Made by a program: the position numbers and the translations under genes
NCBI GenBank assembly: GCA_905221605.1
Contig: CAJNDS010002079.1
Span: forward strand, 557,001-621,000
Origin: Symbiodinium natans
Taxonomy: Eukaryota; Sar; Dinophyceae; Suessiales; Symbiodiniaceae
Length of the DNA stretch: 64,000 nt
Reading direction: 5' to 3'
In this document: positions 1 to 11,034 of the stretch, in pieces
Layout of the letters: each line of letters begins with the position of its first letter
Position numbering within the stretch: the stretch's first letter is position 1
The notes under the pieces: generated by a model
Databases searched by the model: none
Told to the model about the DNA's origin: nothing
The model's input: only the letters and a program-made list of their open reading frames with translations

Positions 1-3
1 TAG

Positions 4-72
4 GGCTTCCACGACCTCTACGAGTGGCGGGCTGTTTTTCGAGATCGCCGCAGCAAGAGGCACTCGTTCTTG
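4..72 (+). CDS. Partial coding exon at window edge, unknown protein
   Basis: After TAG at the first bases the frame from position 4 is open for about 28 codons with protein-like composition (GFHDLYEWRAVFRD, then a basic stretch RRSKRHSF). The 3' end is uncertain: a GC donor near 73 (AAGAG|GCACTC) or a later site before the TAG near 88. The gene starts outside the window. No domain was recognised. Confidence 0.4.
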
Positions 73-100
73 ACGCGGCGTTGGTTTTAGGACTCACGAG

Positions 101-200
101 GGCCCAGAGTAGGCCCTTCTTCCCTTGTTGTTAGGGTTTAGGTTCCCTTACAAGCCCTTTGAAGCCAAAAAGGTTGCAGTTCGTATTCCTAGGCCACACT
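101..200. mobile_element. MITE-C family foldback element, copy 1
   Basis: About 100 bp beginning CCCAGAGTAGGCCC, with central complementary blocks (CCCTT..., CCAAAAAGG) and ending near TTCCTAGGCC. Related copies lie at about 5314-5416, 10240-10330, 17239-17339 and 45074-45183. It has no coding capacity and is recognised only by comparison among copies in this window. Confidence 0.55.
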
Positions 201-741
201 TGGATGTCCGTTCAGGGTTCCAAGGACCACTTGCCCCAAGTTGAATGAGCCCCTGAGTTGGTTTTTTGTTGTGAGTTCAGTTCTAAATGCCCTAAGGCTG
301 AAGCCTAAATGGGCCTGAAGGAACCCCTAACCCCAAAACCCTAAACCCCAGAAAGCCCAATTGAACCTCTCTCACCTCCAAGACTTGTAAGCCCTGAACT
401 CTAAGGCGTTCGTGCGGTTGCTGAACCTCTTACTTTGGTGGGCCGAGAAGGCTCGGGCTTTGGTTTCTGGGGCAACTTGGTGCAGGGGTTCCGGGTTTAT
501 AGGGCTTTTTACGGTTTATAGGGTTTACAGGGTTTACAACGTTTATAGGGTTTATAGGGTTTAGAGGGGTTTGGACCCGTTTGCAGTAGGGTTTAGGGTT
601 TGTAGAGCGGGTTTGTTTGGGGCTTGGGCGTTCAGGATGCAAGATTTCCAGACTGTAGGCCGTATTTTCTAGAAACAAAAAGCCTGCGCCACCCTGGGCA
701 TTCCAAAATGTAAACTCATCACTTCGTTGCTCCATCTCCAG

Positions 742-879
742 AATTCTGTAACTCCCGCACCCTGGCAAAACTACCAGAGCCAGATGCCAGCGGCACAGGA
801 CAGGAGCACTAGCAAGTTCACATCAGCAGACTTGCTTGTTCAGGGAACATTTCCCCTTCACATTTCGTTACCGGCGAAG
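742..879 (+). CDS. Coding exon, unknown protein (46 codons)
   Basis: Preceded by CCATCTCCAG and followed by GTGCAA, the 138-nt interval is open with phase 0 at both ends. It encodes a hydrophilic segment (NSVTPAPWQNYQSQMPAAQD, then STSKFTSADLLVQG and FPLHISLPAK). A CCCTAAA tract follows directly. It is one of the longer exons in the window. Function is not recognisable. Confidence 0.5.
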
Positions 880-1432
880 GTGCAACCCTTCACCCTAAAC
901 CTTACACCCTACACCCTACACCCTAAACCCTGATTTGCCGGGGGGGGGGGGGGGGGGGTGCCCTAAGTCAAGCTGTTGGGCTCCTGGATCATCCGAGTCT
1001 CCTAAAATGCCGAGCAAGAGTTCCGGATACTGCCCATAGGGTTTTGGGTGTAGGGGGTGTGGGGTTTAGGGTTTAGGGTTTGCTACCCCCTTGCCCTAAA
1101 GGAGGGAGTACCCTTAATCCCTTGTTTCATTACATGTTTTTTCGAGGGGTTTAAAGTTTGGGGCTGTATTTTCCAGACCCCGTGAGGCAAAAACGGCAGC
1201 TTAATTGCTTGGGAAGCCCAGTAAACCCAAGAACCTAGAAACCCTAGACACCCTAGAAACCCTAAACCCCTTAAACGCTATTTCGCCCTAAACCCCGCTG
1301 TGTTGCCTCATTCTACCATGTTGTATTTCCCTGTGCTCCATGTTACTTTAAACCCTCAACCCTAAACCCTAGACCCTAGACCCTAGACCCTAGACCCTAG
1401 ACCCTAAACCCTAAACCCTAAACCCTGCGCAG

Positions 1433-1526
1433 GCACAGGAGGAGGTGGTGCAGCAGGCGGTGCCAGGGCGACCGGGGCGGCCTCGCAGGCGGGCCCTGAG
1501 CTTCGGGCTTCAGGGGCTGAAACAGG
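1433..1526 (+). CDS. Coding exon ending at a telomeric donor
   Basis: A CCCTAAA array ends in TGCGCAG; 31 open codons follow (AQEEVVQQAVPGRPGRPRRR, then ALSFGLQGLKQ). The exon ends CAGG before GTTTAGGG, so the 5' splice site would be the first unit of a TTTAGGG array. It starts in phase 0 and leaves one base over. The product is glutamine- and arginine-rich and unrecognised. Confidence 0.5.
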
Positions 1527-1920
1527 GTTTAGGGTTTAGGGTTTCGGGTTTAGGGTGTAGGGTTTAGGGCTTGGGGTTTGGGGTTTAGGATTTAGGGTTT
1601 AGGGCTTAGGGTAGAGGGTTTGGGGCCTGGGGTTTGAGGCTTAGGGCTTGTGGGGTTTAGCCTTTTGAGGGTTTAGGGTTGAACGAAATTCTGGCCCTGG
1701 GTTAGTTGGTGCCATGGGAGGCCAGCTTCACTCCTCGTTCCGCGGGCTCCCTTACGCGGGAGAGAGGGCGGGGGAGTGTTCTCAAGCCGGTTCTCTTGTG
1801 GCCTGTGAGAACCGGAAGCCTCAGACGACTGGGAATAGAACCATGAATGTCCTGTAAGAAACCCTAAACCCTAAACCCTATGAACCATAAGCACCTTAAC
1901 CCTCCACAAAGGCCGCCCAG

Positions 1921-1969
1921 CTGCCTCCGCTCTGTCCGGAACTTCGCCGCGGAGCTCCTCGAGGCGCTT
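1921..1969 (+). CDS. Short coding exon with strong GTGAGT donor
   Basis: Acceptor GCCGCCCAG, then an open stretch reading CLRSVRNFAAELLEAL in the best frame, then GTGAGT, the cleanest canonical donor in this part. Phase relative to the previous exon is unresolved because an upstream AAAG|GCC acceptor is also possible. A T-rich stretch follows the donor. Confidence 0.45.
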
Positions 1970-2442
1970 GTGAGTGGGCGAGTTTTTTTCCAATTGTTTT
2001 TATTTTATTTTGTTTGTGTTTTTTAGCTTTGCTACCCCAAGTTTAGTTGTTTTTTTCAGTTTTTCTACCCCATGTTTAGGGTTTTTTGTGGGTTTCTTCA
2101 GGGTTTTTTGGGTTTTTTTCAGGGTTTCGGGTTCAGGGCTTAGGGTTTGGGGTTTAGAATTTTGGGGGGCTTAGGGTATAGGGTTTCGGGTTTAGGGTTT
2201 TTGGGGGGGTTTAGGGTTTAGGGTCTTGGGGGGTTTAGGGTTTAGGGTTTCGAGTTCAGGGTTTTTGTGGGGTTTAGGGTTTAGGGTTTATGTGCTGTTG
2301 CGTGGTTGACGACCAATGCTTGCCAGGCTCCAGCAAGGGCAGGCTGCCATCGACTGGCGGCTAACCCTAAACCCTCAACCCTAAACCCTAAACCCTATTA
2401 TCGTAGCATAGCAACGAGCCCGTCTGGACATGGAGGCCAGCC

Positions 2443-2530
2443 CCCCCCCCCCCCCTCCCCCAAAAGCAAGAAATGCATAAAACAAAACATGTAAATCTAC
2501 AAAAACATATAAGTATACATATAAAAGTAC
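2443..2530 (+). repeat. Poly-C / A-rich module
   Basis: A run of about 15 C, a short CTCCCCC, then about 70 bases rich in A with no telomeric repeat. Similar modules occur at 12634-12740, 16915-17005, 18063-18160, 29050-29130 and 33025-33080, and in reverse orientation (T-rich then poly-G) at 3545-3635 and 12770-12805. Confidence 0.5.
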
Positions 2531-2821
2531 ATATGCCTGGATGCTTTTGCTTAAGGCCCTAAACCCTACTAAGCCCAGGGGCCCCATTGCTGCAGCAATC
2601 TTCAGCCCCAAAACCCTGAGCACGAGTCCAAAACCAATCCCCAAACCCTAAATATCTTAGCCCTCTCTAACACGCCTGAACCTGAAATCCCAAAGCCCTC
2701 TACACCTTATGAGCTGAATAGACCACTACATGGTCAGTTCTATGAATTATGGTCCCATTTTGGGTACCCTAAATAAGAGGGGCCGCCTTATAATAAGGAC
2801 CCCAATATTTTCGTGCCTGAG

Positions 2822-2894
2822 GCTGTGGCGACGTGGGCATCCAAGCAGGCGTTCGTGCAAGTGGCCATCAGCTCCGCGTCTTTCAGATGTCAGG
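2822..2894 (+). CDS. Coding exon ending at a telomeric donor
   Basis: Starts after GCCTGAG|G and runs 24 codons plus one base (AVATWASKQAFVQVAISSAS, then FRCQ) to GTTTAG. Composition is protein-like and the frame is fully open. No family recognised. Confidence 0.45.
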
Positions 2895-4596
2895 GTTTAG
2901 GCCTAGACCCCAAGGCTCTTATAAACCCTAAACCCTAAGCCCTAAACCCTGAACGCGTTCAGAAGAGAACGGGTTTAGGACTTGCCTAAGGCTTTAGGGC
3001 TTGCGCCTTCTGATATCTGAGGGTTGTGGGTTTTAGGGCATGGTTTTGAGAGCTTTTGGGTCTAGGGGCTTGTGGGGCTTATGGATGGTTTCAGGTTTTG
3101 AGGTGTAGGTATTACAGGGCTTTGTGGGCTTAGGTTATGGTTTCAGGCGTAGGGGCTTAGAGTTTTCGGATTCTAGGGTTTAGGGCTATCGTGGGTTTTA
3201 AAGGTTCAGGGTTTAGGGTAGGGATTCAAGGGTCAGCATTTAGGGCTTAGAAAGGTTTCAAGCTACAGTATCCTCTATACCTTGAGTTGTTTGGTAACAT
3301 TTCCCTAATATTTGAAGGGTCTATGCTCGGTTACTCTAGGATAAGGGTCCTGTGCGTAGGGCTTAGGCGTTTCGGATTGCGGGGGGGGGGGGGGGGGGGG
3401 GGGGGGGGCCATGCAAAAGGGATTGGCGGAACCTAAACCGCAACCCCAGAATCTGGGCTCGATTGCTTCGCCTGAAAGGTAACCTTCGAACTTTGGTCTT
3501 GATTCAGTGTTGCAAGTATGAATTCCACATCATCCAAAGTCAAAGCTGTTTTCGTTGTTGTGTTTTCTTTATGTTTTGTTTTTATTATTATTTATTTTAT
3601 TTTTTTTTTGGGGGGGGAGGGGGGGCGGGGACATTGAAAATCACATCATCCAAGATGGGTGGGTTGGACTGAGCTTGGGTGTAGGGCTTGGGGTGCAGGA
3701 GTTGCGGTTGAGTGTTTGTGGCTTAGGTTTGGGCTGAGAAGCCATGTCAGAATCGAATGCCAGGCAGGGTTGGAAATTGCAGATCTAGTCAGGTCTCTAG
3801 TGCGTGGTCGCATTTGGGGTGCAGGTCATGTCACCATGTTTACGAATACCCCCCGTGTTTTGAGCTACAGTCGCTTACGTACTACACTGCGAGGCCTGAT
3901 TATTCAGGAGCTCCCAAAGAGTGCCAAAGCCTCAACCCTGCAAACTTGCAACTCCTCTTATGAAGCCCTAAACACCCCAAGCCTCTAGCAGTACACTCTA
4001 CAAGATCAGAACCCGCACGTTGCCAAGGCGGCTGCGGCTTTGCATCCGGTGCGGGAAAGGTGTGGCCACCTAGTACTATCCTGTAGATAATGATAAGCCT
4101 AAACCCGAAAGCCAAAACAGGTGTCCCAGTCTAGATCAGGAGTTGATTTTCAGGACAGGGTGAGTCCTCAAGTATTCCACGAAGCAAGCCCTGCGCAATG
4201 GTCTGCTCGAAATCCAGGTGTCTCTGAACTCACTAAACCCTAAGCTTAGGGTTTCGGGTTTAGGGCTCCGAAAACCCTCAAACGGCTCCCTGACTCCTCA
4301 AAAGTCCCCCCAAGACCACCTAAGCAAGCCCTGAAAACACCCCAAGCAAACAACTACAAAACCCCAGGTCAGCAGGAAACAGAACTGTTTTTGAAAGAAA
4401 GGACGACACGGAGCACAGATTATGATATGATGCCACTTGGGCATCTGGTTTTTCGCTCAGACATAGCGGGCATTGTGGAGCATTAGGGGTTGTGTTAAGT
4501 TTGGGGCCATGCCCAAGGAACGTTAGAGCCGTAGGAGGGTAAACTTATATCAAGCAGTTGTTCAAGAACACCTGTCCCCAAAACGACGACCAGAAG

Positions 4597-4674
4597 GTGG
4601 ATTCCCGTTTAGCAGTTTTCTCCTCATTCAGAGATATTGATCAGTTTATCACCTACCAGCTTCCGTGTGAGCCG
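4597..4674 (+). CDS. Coding exon, unknown protein (26 codons)
   Basis: Acceptor CCAGAAG|G and donor GTCGCT enclose exactly 26 codons in phase 0 (VDSRLAVFSSFRDIDQFITY, then QLPCEP). The next two islands (4868-4933 and 5071-5122) also begin in phase 0, so the three form a consistent run. No domain recognised. Confidence 0.5.
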
Positions 4675-4867
4675 GTCGCTAAGTCAGCTTCAGGCCCTCC
4701 AGGCCACCCTGAACCCTAAACCCTAAACCCGAAACCCGAAACCCGAAACCCGAAACCCGAAACCCGAAACCCTAAACCCTAAACCCTAAACCCTAAACCC
4801 TAAACCCTAAACCCTAAACCCTAACCCTACCCTAAACCCAGATTCCCCCCATAACGCGCTTTCGTAG

Positions 4868-4933
4868 GCGGCTCGGCTCTCACTCTCCGCGCCTCTTGGA
4901 TTCGTCGTGGTGGAGGCCGTCACGGGGCGAAAG
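4868..4933 (+). CDS. Coding exon, unknown protein (22 codons)
   Basis: A CCCTAAA array leads to a pyrimidine-rich acceptor ending CTTTCGTAG. The exon is 66 nt, phase 0 to phase 0 (AARLSLSAPLGFVVVEAVTG, then RK), followed by GTTTGGGG, a variant telomeric unit used as donor. It follows exon 4597-4674 in phase. Confidence 0.5.
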
Positions 4934-5070
4934 GTTTGGGGTTTTGTGCTTAGAGCTAGCTTTGTGAGAGTTTACCTGGAGTTTTTAGGCTTTATAGGGT
5001 TTGTACAGTCTATAGGTTTATGGGGTTTCCCAACCTTGAACACATGCCACTGTTCCGCCGCTCCGCGCAG

Positions 5071-5122
5071 GGGCTGGCCAATGCTTTCCACCGCCGCTTA
5101 GACCGCACCTGGCAGTTTCTGG
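5071..5122 (+). CDS. Coding exon, unknown protein
   Basis: After CTCCGCGCAG the frame reads GLANAFHRRLDRTWQFL, ending near GGTGTT. It begins in phase 0, compatible with the preceding exon. The exact donor is uncertain because several GT dinucleotides follow. Confidence 0.45.
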
Positions 5123-5679
5123 GTGTTGGGGTGTTTCGGTTTATTGAGGAAGTCGGCGCCTAAAGCGCGCCTTGGGCGAAATGTAGGGTTGAGGGTTTAG
5201 GGGTCGTTTCTATATCCTCCTTGGGAATCATTTTGTTTTTGTTTACATAAAACCCAAGAGGATATTAGGAAATGCTATTCTTTCATTAAGGTTCTAAGGG
5301 GAGTATAGCTAGGATGCCCAGTAGTACCCTTATTCCCTTTTTGGGGGGTTTAGGTTCCCTTACAAGCCCCTTTAAGCAAAAAAGGGGGCACCCTTTTTAA
5401 GCCTAGGTTACTGGGCAGCGTAGATAGGTTTAGAGTAGGGCTTCTGGGGCTTCCAGGGTTTCCAGTGACTGGGGCTTGGTCCATGCCGTAAGCAGGAGGG
5501 AGGGGTCTTGAGGAGTCTTCGAGGGAAGGTTTAGGGATTAGGGTTTAGGGTTTAGGGTTTAGGGTTCAGGGTTCAGGGTTTGGGGCTAAGGAGGGACCCT
5601 TTTTCAGGGACCTTAGGGGTTCTTGGTTATTAAAGGGCTACTTAGGCATACAGAGTCTCCTGCTGGTTGTTCTCAACAG

Positions 5680-5803
5680 ATGTGGATCACAAGCCTCTGA
5701 GGGCTCTTTCAGTTCGCGAAGCTACAGAGAATACGGGGTTTCTCTACATCAGGGGCACCTTGTTGGGGATTATCAGCAGTTGTGGGGGTGCATCTGCATC
5801 TAG
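5680..5803 (+). CDS. Possible terminal exon with TAG stop
   Basis: After TCTCAACAG the frame starting with one leftover base is open for 40 codons (CGSQASEGSFSSRSYREYGV, SLHQGHLVGDYQQLWGCICI) and meets TAG at 5801-5803, just before a CCCTAAA array. It may end the gene formed by the 4.6-5.1 kb exons. A second frame is also open here, so the call is moderate. Confidence 0.35.
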
Positions 5804-5820
5804 CCACTCCTCTCCTAATT

Positions 5821-5985
5821 CTGACCCTAAACCCTAAACCCTAAACCCTAAACCCTAAACCCTAAACCCTAAACCCTAAAGCCTAAACCCTAAACCCTAA
5901 ACCCTAAACCCTAAACCCTAAACCCTAAACCCTAAACCCTAAACCCTAAACCCTAAACCCTAAACCCTAAACCCTAAACCCTTTA
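5821..5985 (-). repeat. CCCTAAA array, about 23 units
   Basis: Nearly perfect CCCTAAA tandem with one CCCTAAAG variant. It separates the possible terminal exon at 5.8 kb from the next coding island. Confidence 0.95.
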
Positions 5986-6679
5986 CCGGACCCAAGAGGG
6001 GCCCGCAACTGAGAACAGCCCCCCCCCCCCCCCACGGCCCCACGGTTTGCTTGAAATTGTTGGGCATCAAATTCTCCGGGGGTAAGTCTAGGCTACGTTA
6101 GGTAAGCTTTGAGGAAGATCCGTGGAACCCCAAAACCCTAAAGCCTAAACCCTAAAGCCTGAACCCCAAGCCCTAAACCCTAGACCCTAAACCCTAAACC
6201 CCAAACCCTATACCCTATAAGCCCTAAACCCGAGGAATCTGCGAGCTGATGCTTATTGGCCTGGCCACGATCGTCGCCTCGGCATGGGGTGGCGCGGCCC
6301 GCACATCTTTTTTGTTCTTTTTTTCTTTTTTTTTTGTGTTCTTGTTTTGTTGCTTTTATTTTGTTTGTTTTGTTTGTTCTCCTAAGTGGGGTTTTAGGTT
6401 TTTTTTGCATCTGTTTTTTCTTCATTTGCTTTTTTGGTTCTCCGTAGTTAGGGCCTCTCTAAGTAGGGGTTTAGGTCAGGGTTTAGGGTTTTCGTTTTCT
6501 TTCTGTTTTTGTTTGGGGGTCTCTTCAGGGGACCGCTGGTCAGCAAGGGGCTCTGTTGTAAAAAGGTGCCCAGATAAGTGGGCCCCAAGTTTAGACCACG
6601 AGGTCTTCATTCCAAAGCCGATGTGCTCCGAAACCATGACACCCAATCCCCTCTGAATCTGGGGTTGAGGGGGCGAGGG

Positions 6680-6786
6680 TTGGGCTGTTCCCCCTTATAC
6701 TAGCAGCCCTTAATAAGGGGGGTTTCAGTACCCCCCCTATTCGAATCCCTCTTCCGGACTGTTAGTATAAGGGAGAGCATCCCAAG
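6680..6786. mobile_element. MITE-A foldback element, copy 1
   Basis: About 105 bp with complementary ends of the form GGGNTGTTCCCCCTTATACT and its inverse ending in GCATCCCAA. Other copies: 18310-18406, 19881-20053 (interrupted), 24115-24214, 45604-45704, 52438-52538 and 57130-57223. There is no open reading frame. Confidence 0.7.
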
Positions 6787-6856
6787 TGTCGGGTTAGGGT
6801 TGACATCCACATAGTCGAATTCCGCAGTTCCTTTCTTCAGGGTGAGGATCCCAAAG

Positions 6857-6950
6857 GGCTTAGGGTTTAGGGTTTAGGGTTTAGGGTTTAGGGTTTAGGG
6901 TTTAGGGTTTAGGGTTTAGGGTTTAGGGTTTAGGGTTTAGGGTTTAGGGG
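6857..6950 (+). repeat. TTTAGGG array, about 13 units
   Basis: Perfect tandem of the telomeric G-strand repeat between unrelated unique sequences. Confidence 0.95.
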
Positions 6951-7531
6951 AATCGGGGACAGATTTGTCTCCAAGGCCATGGGGGGAAACCTAGACGTTC
7001 GGTACCCTAAGCCCCAAACCCTCAACCGAAGGGGCTAGAAACAGTTGAGTAAGTCCCCACCACCCCACAAAAACCCCGAAGTGATCCAAAGCCATGAGGC
7101 CCAGGTTGGTGGTTTGGCGTTTAGGGTTTAGGGTTTAGGGTTTAGGGCTGGGTTTAGGGTTTAGGGTTTAGGGTTTAGGGTTTAGGGTTTAGGGTTGAGG
7201 GTTAAGGGTTTAGGGTTTAAGTTTAGGGTTTGGGCAATTTTGACCCTAGCCACCCCCCAACAGTGGACTTGATGAGGGTTACTATGGCCCCGTAAGCCCT
7301 AAACTGCAACAAAGACGCTAAGACAAATTATACTATACAAAATAAAACCCGAAACGGCCCCACCCCTAATCCCTAAACCCTAAGCCCTAAACCCTAAACC
7401 CCTAAACCCCTAAACCCCTAAACCCCTAAATCCCTAAACCCCTAAACCCCTAAACCCCCAAACCCCCAAACCCCCAAACCCTAAACCCTAAACCCTAAAC
7501 CCTAAACCCTAAACCCTAAACAAACCCCAAG

Positions 7532-7625
7532 GTTGCGAGGGCTTCAAGGAGTTGGTGCCACCCGCGGCCGCCGCGTGGCTGGCCGCGGAGTCCTTGCTCC
7601 ACCCCTACAGCCGCTCAGGAAGCAA
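7532..7625 (+). CDS. Coding exon, unknown protein
   Basis: A CCCTAAA array ends in CCCCAAG|G; the exon carries 30 codons with two leftover bases at each end and stops at GTTTGG, beginning a G-strand array. The favoured frame includes GCEGFKELVPPAAAAWLAAE then SLLHPYSRSGS. AAESLLHPY loosely resembles the end of protein kinase domains, but on its own this is not enough to call a kinase. Confidence 0.45.
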
Positions 7626-7654
7626 GTTTGGGGGTTTAGGGTTTAGGGTTCAGG

Positions 7655-7815
7655 GTTTAGGGTTTTTAGGGTTTTTAGGGGTTTTAGGGTGTTTAGGGTT
7701 TTTAGGGTTTTTAGGGTTTTTAGGGTTTTTAGGGTTTTTAGGGTTTTTAGGGTTTTTAGGGTTTTTAGGGTTTTTAGGGTTTTTAGGGTTTTTAGGGTTT
7801 TTAGGGTTTAGGGTT
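7655..7815 (+). repeat. Variant array of TTTTTAGGG (9-bp unit)
   Basis: About a dozen copies of a 9-bp unit with two extra T relative to TTTAGGG, bounded on both sides by ordinary 7-bp units. Homogeneity of the variant implies local amplification. Confidence 0.9.
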
Positions 7816-8713
7816 TAAAGTTTCGGGTTCAGGCTTTAGGGTTTGGGTTTAGAACGGCTCATCTCGCACCCAAGGTGTGGCGACGACCACCATCCTGCAT
7901 TGCATCTTGATGGACTCGCATACCAAGCAGGACCTAGGTTTTGAAGCTAGGGAGCGGCCCCTTTAAAACATGACCCCTATAAACCCCTTAACCCTAAAAT
8001 CCTAAGCCCCAAACCCTAAGCCCCTGAACTTAAGCCCTAAACCCTAAACCCTAAACCCTAAAGCTTCGGCGGTGTGCTCTGGGTATACGTACATGTACAT
8101 GTGCACGCACATGGTGCATGCGCGTGTGCACATATAGAGTTGCGCACGGACTCCGAGTCAACCGTACGCATGGTATATTCCACCCAGGACCCCTAAACCC
8201 TCAACCCTAAACCCTAAGCCCTAAACCCTAAAGCCTCATTGAGTAAGTGTTTCATCGTGCATGCTCCAGAAGGGCCCCGAGACAGGAACGCACAACCCGA
8301 AAGAAGTTGCAACTGCTGTGTTTGAGGAGTCGACAACGTCTTTAGTGTACTGCCACGGGGGTGTATTCTTATTGGAGACAGATATCAAGATACATTTTCA
8401 ACCCTAAGCCCGAAACCCGAAAACCTAAACCCTAAACCCTAAACCCTAAACCCTAAGCCCTTAGGGCCCGAAACCCGAACCCTTTCACAAAGCTGAATCC
8501 AGTCTCTTAGCCTTCGAGCCCCTGTGGCCCTTCAAGAGGAGAAGCCCGTAGGTTCATGGTACTTATTAACCAATTAGAACTGTACTTCTAACCCGCTTAT
8601 AAGCCCCTTAAGTGCCCCTAGTATGGTTATAATTTGGGTGATAAGTGCAGTTACCCTAAACCCTCAACCCTCAACCCTAAACCCTAAACCCCAAACCCTC
8701 ATGAACCTTGCAG

Positions 8714-8803
8714 CAGGAGAACGACCGGGCACCCCTTGAAGCGAGCAGCCTGCGTGCGGTCATGGAGAAGTGGGACCAGGACGAGGCGGACGCCGAGTTT
8801 AGG
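8714..8803 (+). CDS. Coding exon, acidic helical segment
   Basis: Acceptor AACCTTGCAG after a CCCTAAA tract; 30 codons in phase 0 (QENDRAPLEASSLRAVMEKW, then DQDEADAEF) running into TTTAGG|GTTTAT. The charged composition predicts helix. The last codons may already be repeat; the boundary could be as early as 8797. Confidence 0.5.
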
Positions 8804-10365
8804 GTTTATGGTTTAGGGTTTAGGGTTTAGGGTTTAGGGTCTAGGGTTTAGGGTTTAGGGTTTAGGGTTTAGGGTTTAGGGTTTAGGTCGGGATATGACT
8901 TCGGCTTGAGGGTTATAGAGGTCTAAGTAGAGGTATTGTAACCCTTGCTTCAGCCACGATCCTTAAGTTTCCTAAAGGGCTCCACTCTAAACCCTAAGCC
9001 CTAGACAAGAAAACCCTAAGCCCTTAACCCTAAACCTATCATGTTCAGTTAGGGTTTAGGGTTTAGGGTTTAGGGTTTAGGGTTTAGGCTTTAGGGTTTA
9101 GGGTTTAGGGTTTAGGGTTTAGGGTTTAGGGTTTAGGGTTTAGGGTTTAGGGTTTAGGGTTGAGGGATCAGGATCTAGGGCAGAGGCTCAGGTCTAGTAG
9201 GGTCTTTTGTATTTCATCCTCAAGTCTCCCTAAGCCCCAGACACAAAGCTCTACTGTAAACCCCTTAGGGTTTAGGGTCCCTATAAACCATATATCAACC
9301 CTGTAAGCCTTGTCATAACTCTATAAACCCTGTACAAGCCCCAGCGTTTAGGGTTTAGGGTTTAGGGTTTAGGGTTTGCCCTGTAACCCCGAAGCCGGAA
9401 TCGAGATGGGGGTGCTGGACTGCGTGGGTCCATATTTGTCACTGGCTTTGAGGGGCCAACCTAATACACTATCCCTTCCCGAAGGTACCAACAAGATGTT
9501 GGGCTTTGGGGATGTTTCGGGTATAGGGGTGGAGGGTCGGATTAACAAGAAGGGTTACATAAACTTTTGGGGCTCAGGGTGTGTTTCCCTCACTCCCCCT
9601 CTGCCCCTTTTTGGAGCCGCGTGGGCTTTTGTCAAGCTTCAGGCGCTGGGGGTTGTGGAGGTTTAGGGCGTCTTTCCGTAAACGTTGCAAACCCGAAGCC
9701 CTAAACCCTAGACCCTAAACCCTAAACCCTAAACCCTAAACCCTAAACCCTAAACCCTAAACCCTAAACCCTAAACCCTAAACCCCAAACCCCAAACCAA
9801 AGCGCTAAACCCTTAACCCTGACCCTAAGCTGCAGGGCTCTGCGGCTTTCGGGGTCTTAGGGTTCGAGGGTTTAGGGGCGTTAGGGGGTCTTAGGGTGGG
9901 TTTTTTGAGTTCAGGTTTTTTAGTTTAGGGTTTAGGGAGTTTTGGATTGAGGTGTGAAATCTAGAGCGTGTTTCTTGAGGATCCGGGTTCTTTCGCCCAG
10001 CACTACGCCTGACGCCGGGAGTTTTTCCCAGGATTGGCCGGACTTTGGGGCAGTTTTTTCTCGGCGCTACCCTACTAAGGCTGAGCCTAACTCTCAAAAC
10101 CCTATAAACTGAACCTAAACCCCTACATCCCACCCCCTAGGCCCCAACTTAAAACCTGCAACCCCCCGTACAGGTTTCATCTTCGTCTAGAACAGCCCTT
10201 ATGGCCAGCTTTAGGAAATGAAAACCCAGAGCAGACTGTTATTCCCTTCATGTGGGGCCTAAGTTCCCTCAGAAGCCCCTTCAAATCAAAAAGGGGCACC
10301 CTCTTCCTTCTCCTGGGTCTAGGAGAACATGCTTCCTTCCCTGGCAGGGCACCTTACATAGAATC

Positions 10366-10490
10366 CTAAACCCTAAACCCTAAACCCTAAACCCTAAACC
10401 CTAAACCCTAAACCCTAAACCCTAAACCCTAAACCCTAAACCCTAAACCCTAAACCCTAAACCCTAAACCCTAAACCCTAAACCCAAAGT
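10366..10490 (-). repeat. CCCTAAA array, about 17 units
   Basis: Uninterrupted telomeric C-strand tandem. A short open stretch (VKSPSGELALSE) just downstream could be a small exon but has no clear donor. Confidence 0.95.
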
Positions 10491-10992
10491 GAAGAGCCCA
10501 TCTGGAGAACTCGCCCTATCTGAAGGATTAGCGTTTAGGTTTCACGGGTCGGGGTTTAGGGCGTAGGGTTTAGCTCGATTTTAGGTGGAAGAATCATGGT
10601 TGAGTTCCACTATTCAGAGTGCACTTGTGCCCCGTACTTCCGTTGAGGAAGGAAATGTGAGGATACAGATGGAGAGGTGAAGTGGGGTCCCATTGAGAGC
10701 AGGTTCATCTTGAGATCGGCATAACAATCGATTTTTTAATATGGTGGGGGGGGAGAATTGCTTGTAGTAGACCCTTATATGTGGTCCCTATACATACTAT
10801 CACTAATAACCCCCTAAAACCCTATTCTAATTATTTGGACCCTTATGTTACCACAAACGCAATGGAGTTTGGGGTCTTTTGGTAGTGGTCAATCGGGGGA
10901 CCCTAAGCCGCAAGCCAGTCTCGTTCGAGGGTTTAGGGTTTAGGGGTTTAGGGTTTAGGGTTTAGGGCTGAAGGAAACAAGGGACCCTGCAG

Positions 10993-11034
10993 AACGCTGT
11001 CCAGATCGATTTCTGCACGGAGCTTCTGTTCCGA
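10993..11034 (+). CDS. Short coding exon (14 codons)
   Basis: ACCCTGCAG acceptor and GTATCA donor enclose 14 codons in phase 0 (NAVQIDFCTELLFR). It lies downstream of a TTTAGGG tract. Function unknown. Confidence 0.45.

Noticed and set aside
5821-5985. A true chromosome end
   Set aside because: Arrays occur in both orientations with unique coding islands on both sides throughout the window.
7532-7625. Protein kinase C-terminal segment (AAESLLHPY)
   Set aside because: Only one short resemblance, with no catalytic motif in neighbouring islands.
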